This document shows, in pieces, positions 5,745 through 5,925 of a stretch of 5,925 bases of DNA. The first letter of the stretch is position 1. The number at the start of each line of letters is the position of its first letter. The DNA comes from Candidatus Hydrogenedentota bacterium (lineage in GTDB: Bacteria > Hydrogenedentota > Hydrogenedentia > Hydrogenedentales > CAITNO01), in the NCBI GenBank assembly GCA_007124105.1, contig SLFT01000440.1, forward strand, positions 1 through 5,925, given 5' to 3'. The position numbers were made by a program, and so were the translations under genes. Below the pieces are notes generated by a model that made no database searches, was not told the DNA's origin, and saw only the letters and a program-made list of their open reading frames with translations.

Positions 5745-5925
5745 TAGCCCGAATATTTCACCAGATTTCTGTTGCGCCTGCGAATCTTACGCCATATCAG
5801 GCACTTTGCTTGCCCGCCGACTTCGACGTGTCCCGACACGCTGTCAGCCGGCGGCCTGCGCAAAGCACCTAATCTGACGCAATCTTCGCAGGCTCACGAC
5901 GAAACCTGGTGAAATATCCGGGCTA
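5745..5925 (-). repeat. 181-bp long imperfect palindrome (foldback repeat or structured RNA)
   Basis: The left arm (5745-5833) and right arm (5834-5925) are inverted copies of each other with three short gaps. The outer 20 bp, tagcccgaatatttcaccag, differ at one base between arms; internal shared blocks include CCTGCGAA, CTTTGC and CCGCCG, and the tip is CGTGTC/GACACG. I count about 65 Watson-Crick pairs. In the alignable part all eight transition differences are A-to-G or C-to-T from left arm to the reverse complement of the right, which makes them G.U pairs in a minus-strand RNA but A.C mismatches on the plus strand. The ends read TA...TA, as expected for a repeat inserted at a TA site, though the flank beyond the right end is not visible. 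No ORF is present. It could be a MITE-like non-autonomous element, a REP/BIME-style repeat or a non-coding RNA upstream of queG. Strand is assigned from the wobble pattern. Confidence 0.8.

Noticed and set aside
5745..5925. Intrinsic terminator
   Set aside because: The stem is far too long and no U-tract follows on either strand; on the minus strand it lies upstream of queG, not after a visible gene.
5745..5925. CRISPR array, tRNA or complete insertion sequence
   Set aside because: There are no regularly spaced direct repeats, no cloverleaf or anticodon arm, and no transposase ORF; only inverted arms are present.

Overview
The window is bacterial and looks like a fragment of chromosome from an uncultured, moderately GC-rich Gram-negative-type lineage. 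GC is above half by eye, Shine-Dalgarno sites are AGGAG-like, and GTG, TTG and ATG starts are all used. The GPH and APC transporters, the short form of QueG and an orphan polytopic membrane protein would suit a PVC-like or 'Candidatus Hydrogenedentes'-like bacterium. That placement is only an impression, because there is no rRNA or other phylogenetic marker here.

All four credible genes lie on the minus strand, so transcription runs from right to left. In that order they are: queG (epoxyqueuosine reductase, the last step of queuosine tRNA modification, 5698 to 4763); a GPH/MelB-type sugar-cation symporter with a TTG start (4598 to 3108); an APC-superfamily amino-acid/polyamine permease with a GTG start (3034 to 1652); and an unrecognised protein with about 12 membrane segments (start reassigned to 1394, stop at 93). 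The two transporters are 73 bp apart and could be co-transcribed. The other gaps, 164 bp and 257 bp, are long enough to hold promoters. Nothing ties queG functionally to the transporters. The long plus-strand ORFs are antisense shadows of these genes.

The most interesting part is the right end. The last 181 bp (5745-5925) form one long imperfect inverted repeat with near-identical 20-bp ends, and the window stops exactly at its outer edge. Every transition difference between the arms that can be aligned without ambiguity (8 of 8) becomes a G.U wobble pair if the minus strand is transcribed. This suggests selection on, or origin as, a structured RNA read toward queG, or a palindromic MITE-like repeat. 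A gapped match to the tip of this element also covers the queG stop codon, more than 1 kb away.

Smaller regulatory-looking structures are an 8-bp hairpin that encloses the GTG start codon of the APC permease, a hairpin over the stop of the symporter gene, and a repeated AGCGTCTTTT motif upstream of the symporter.
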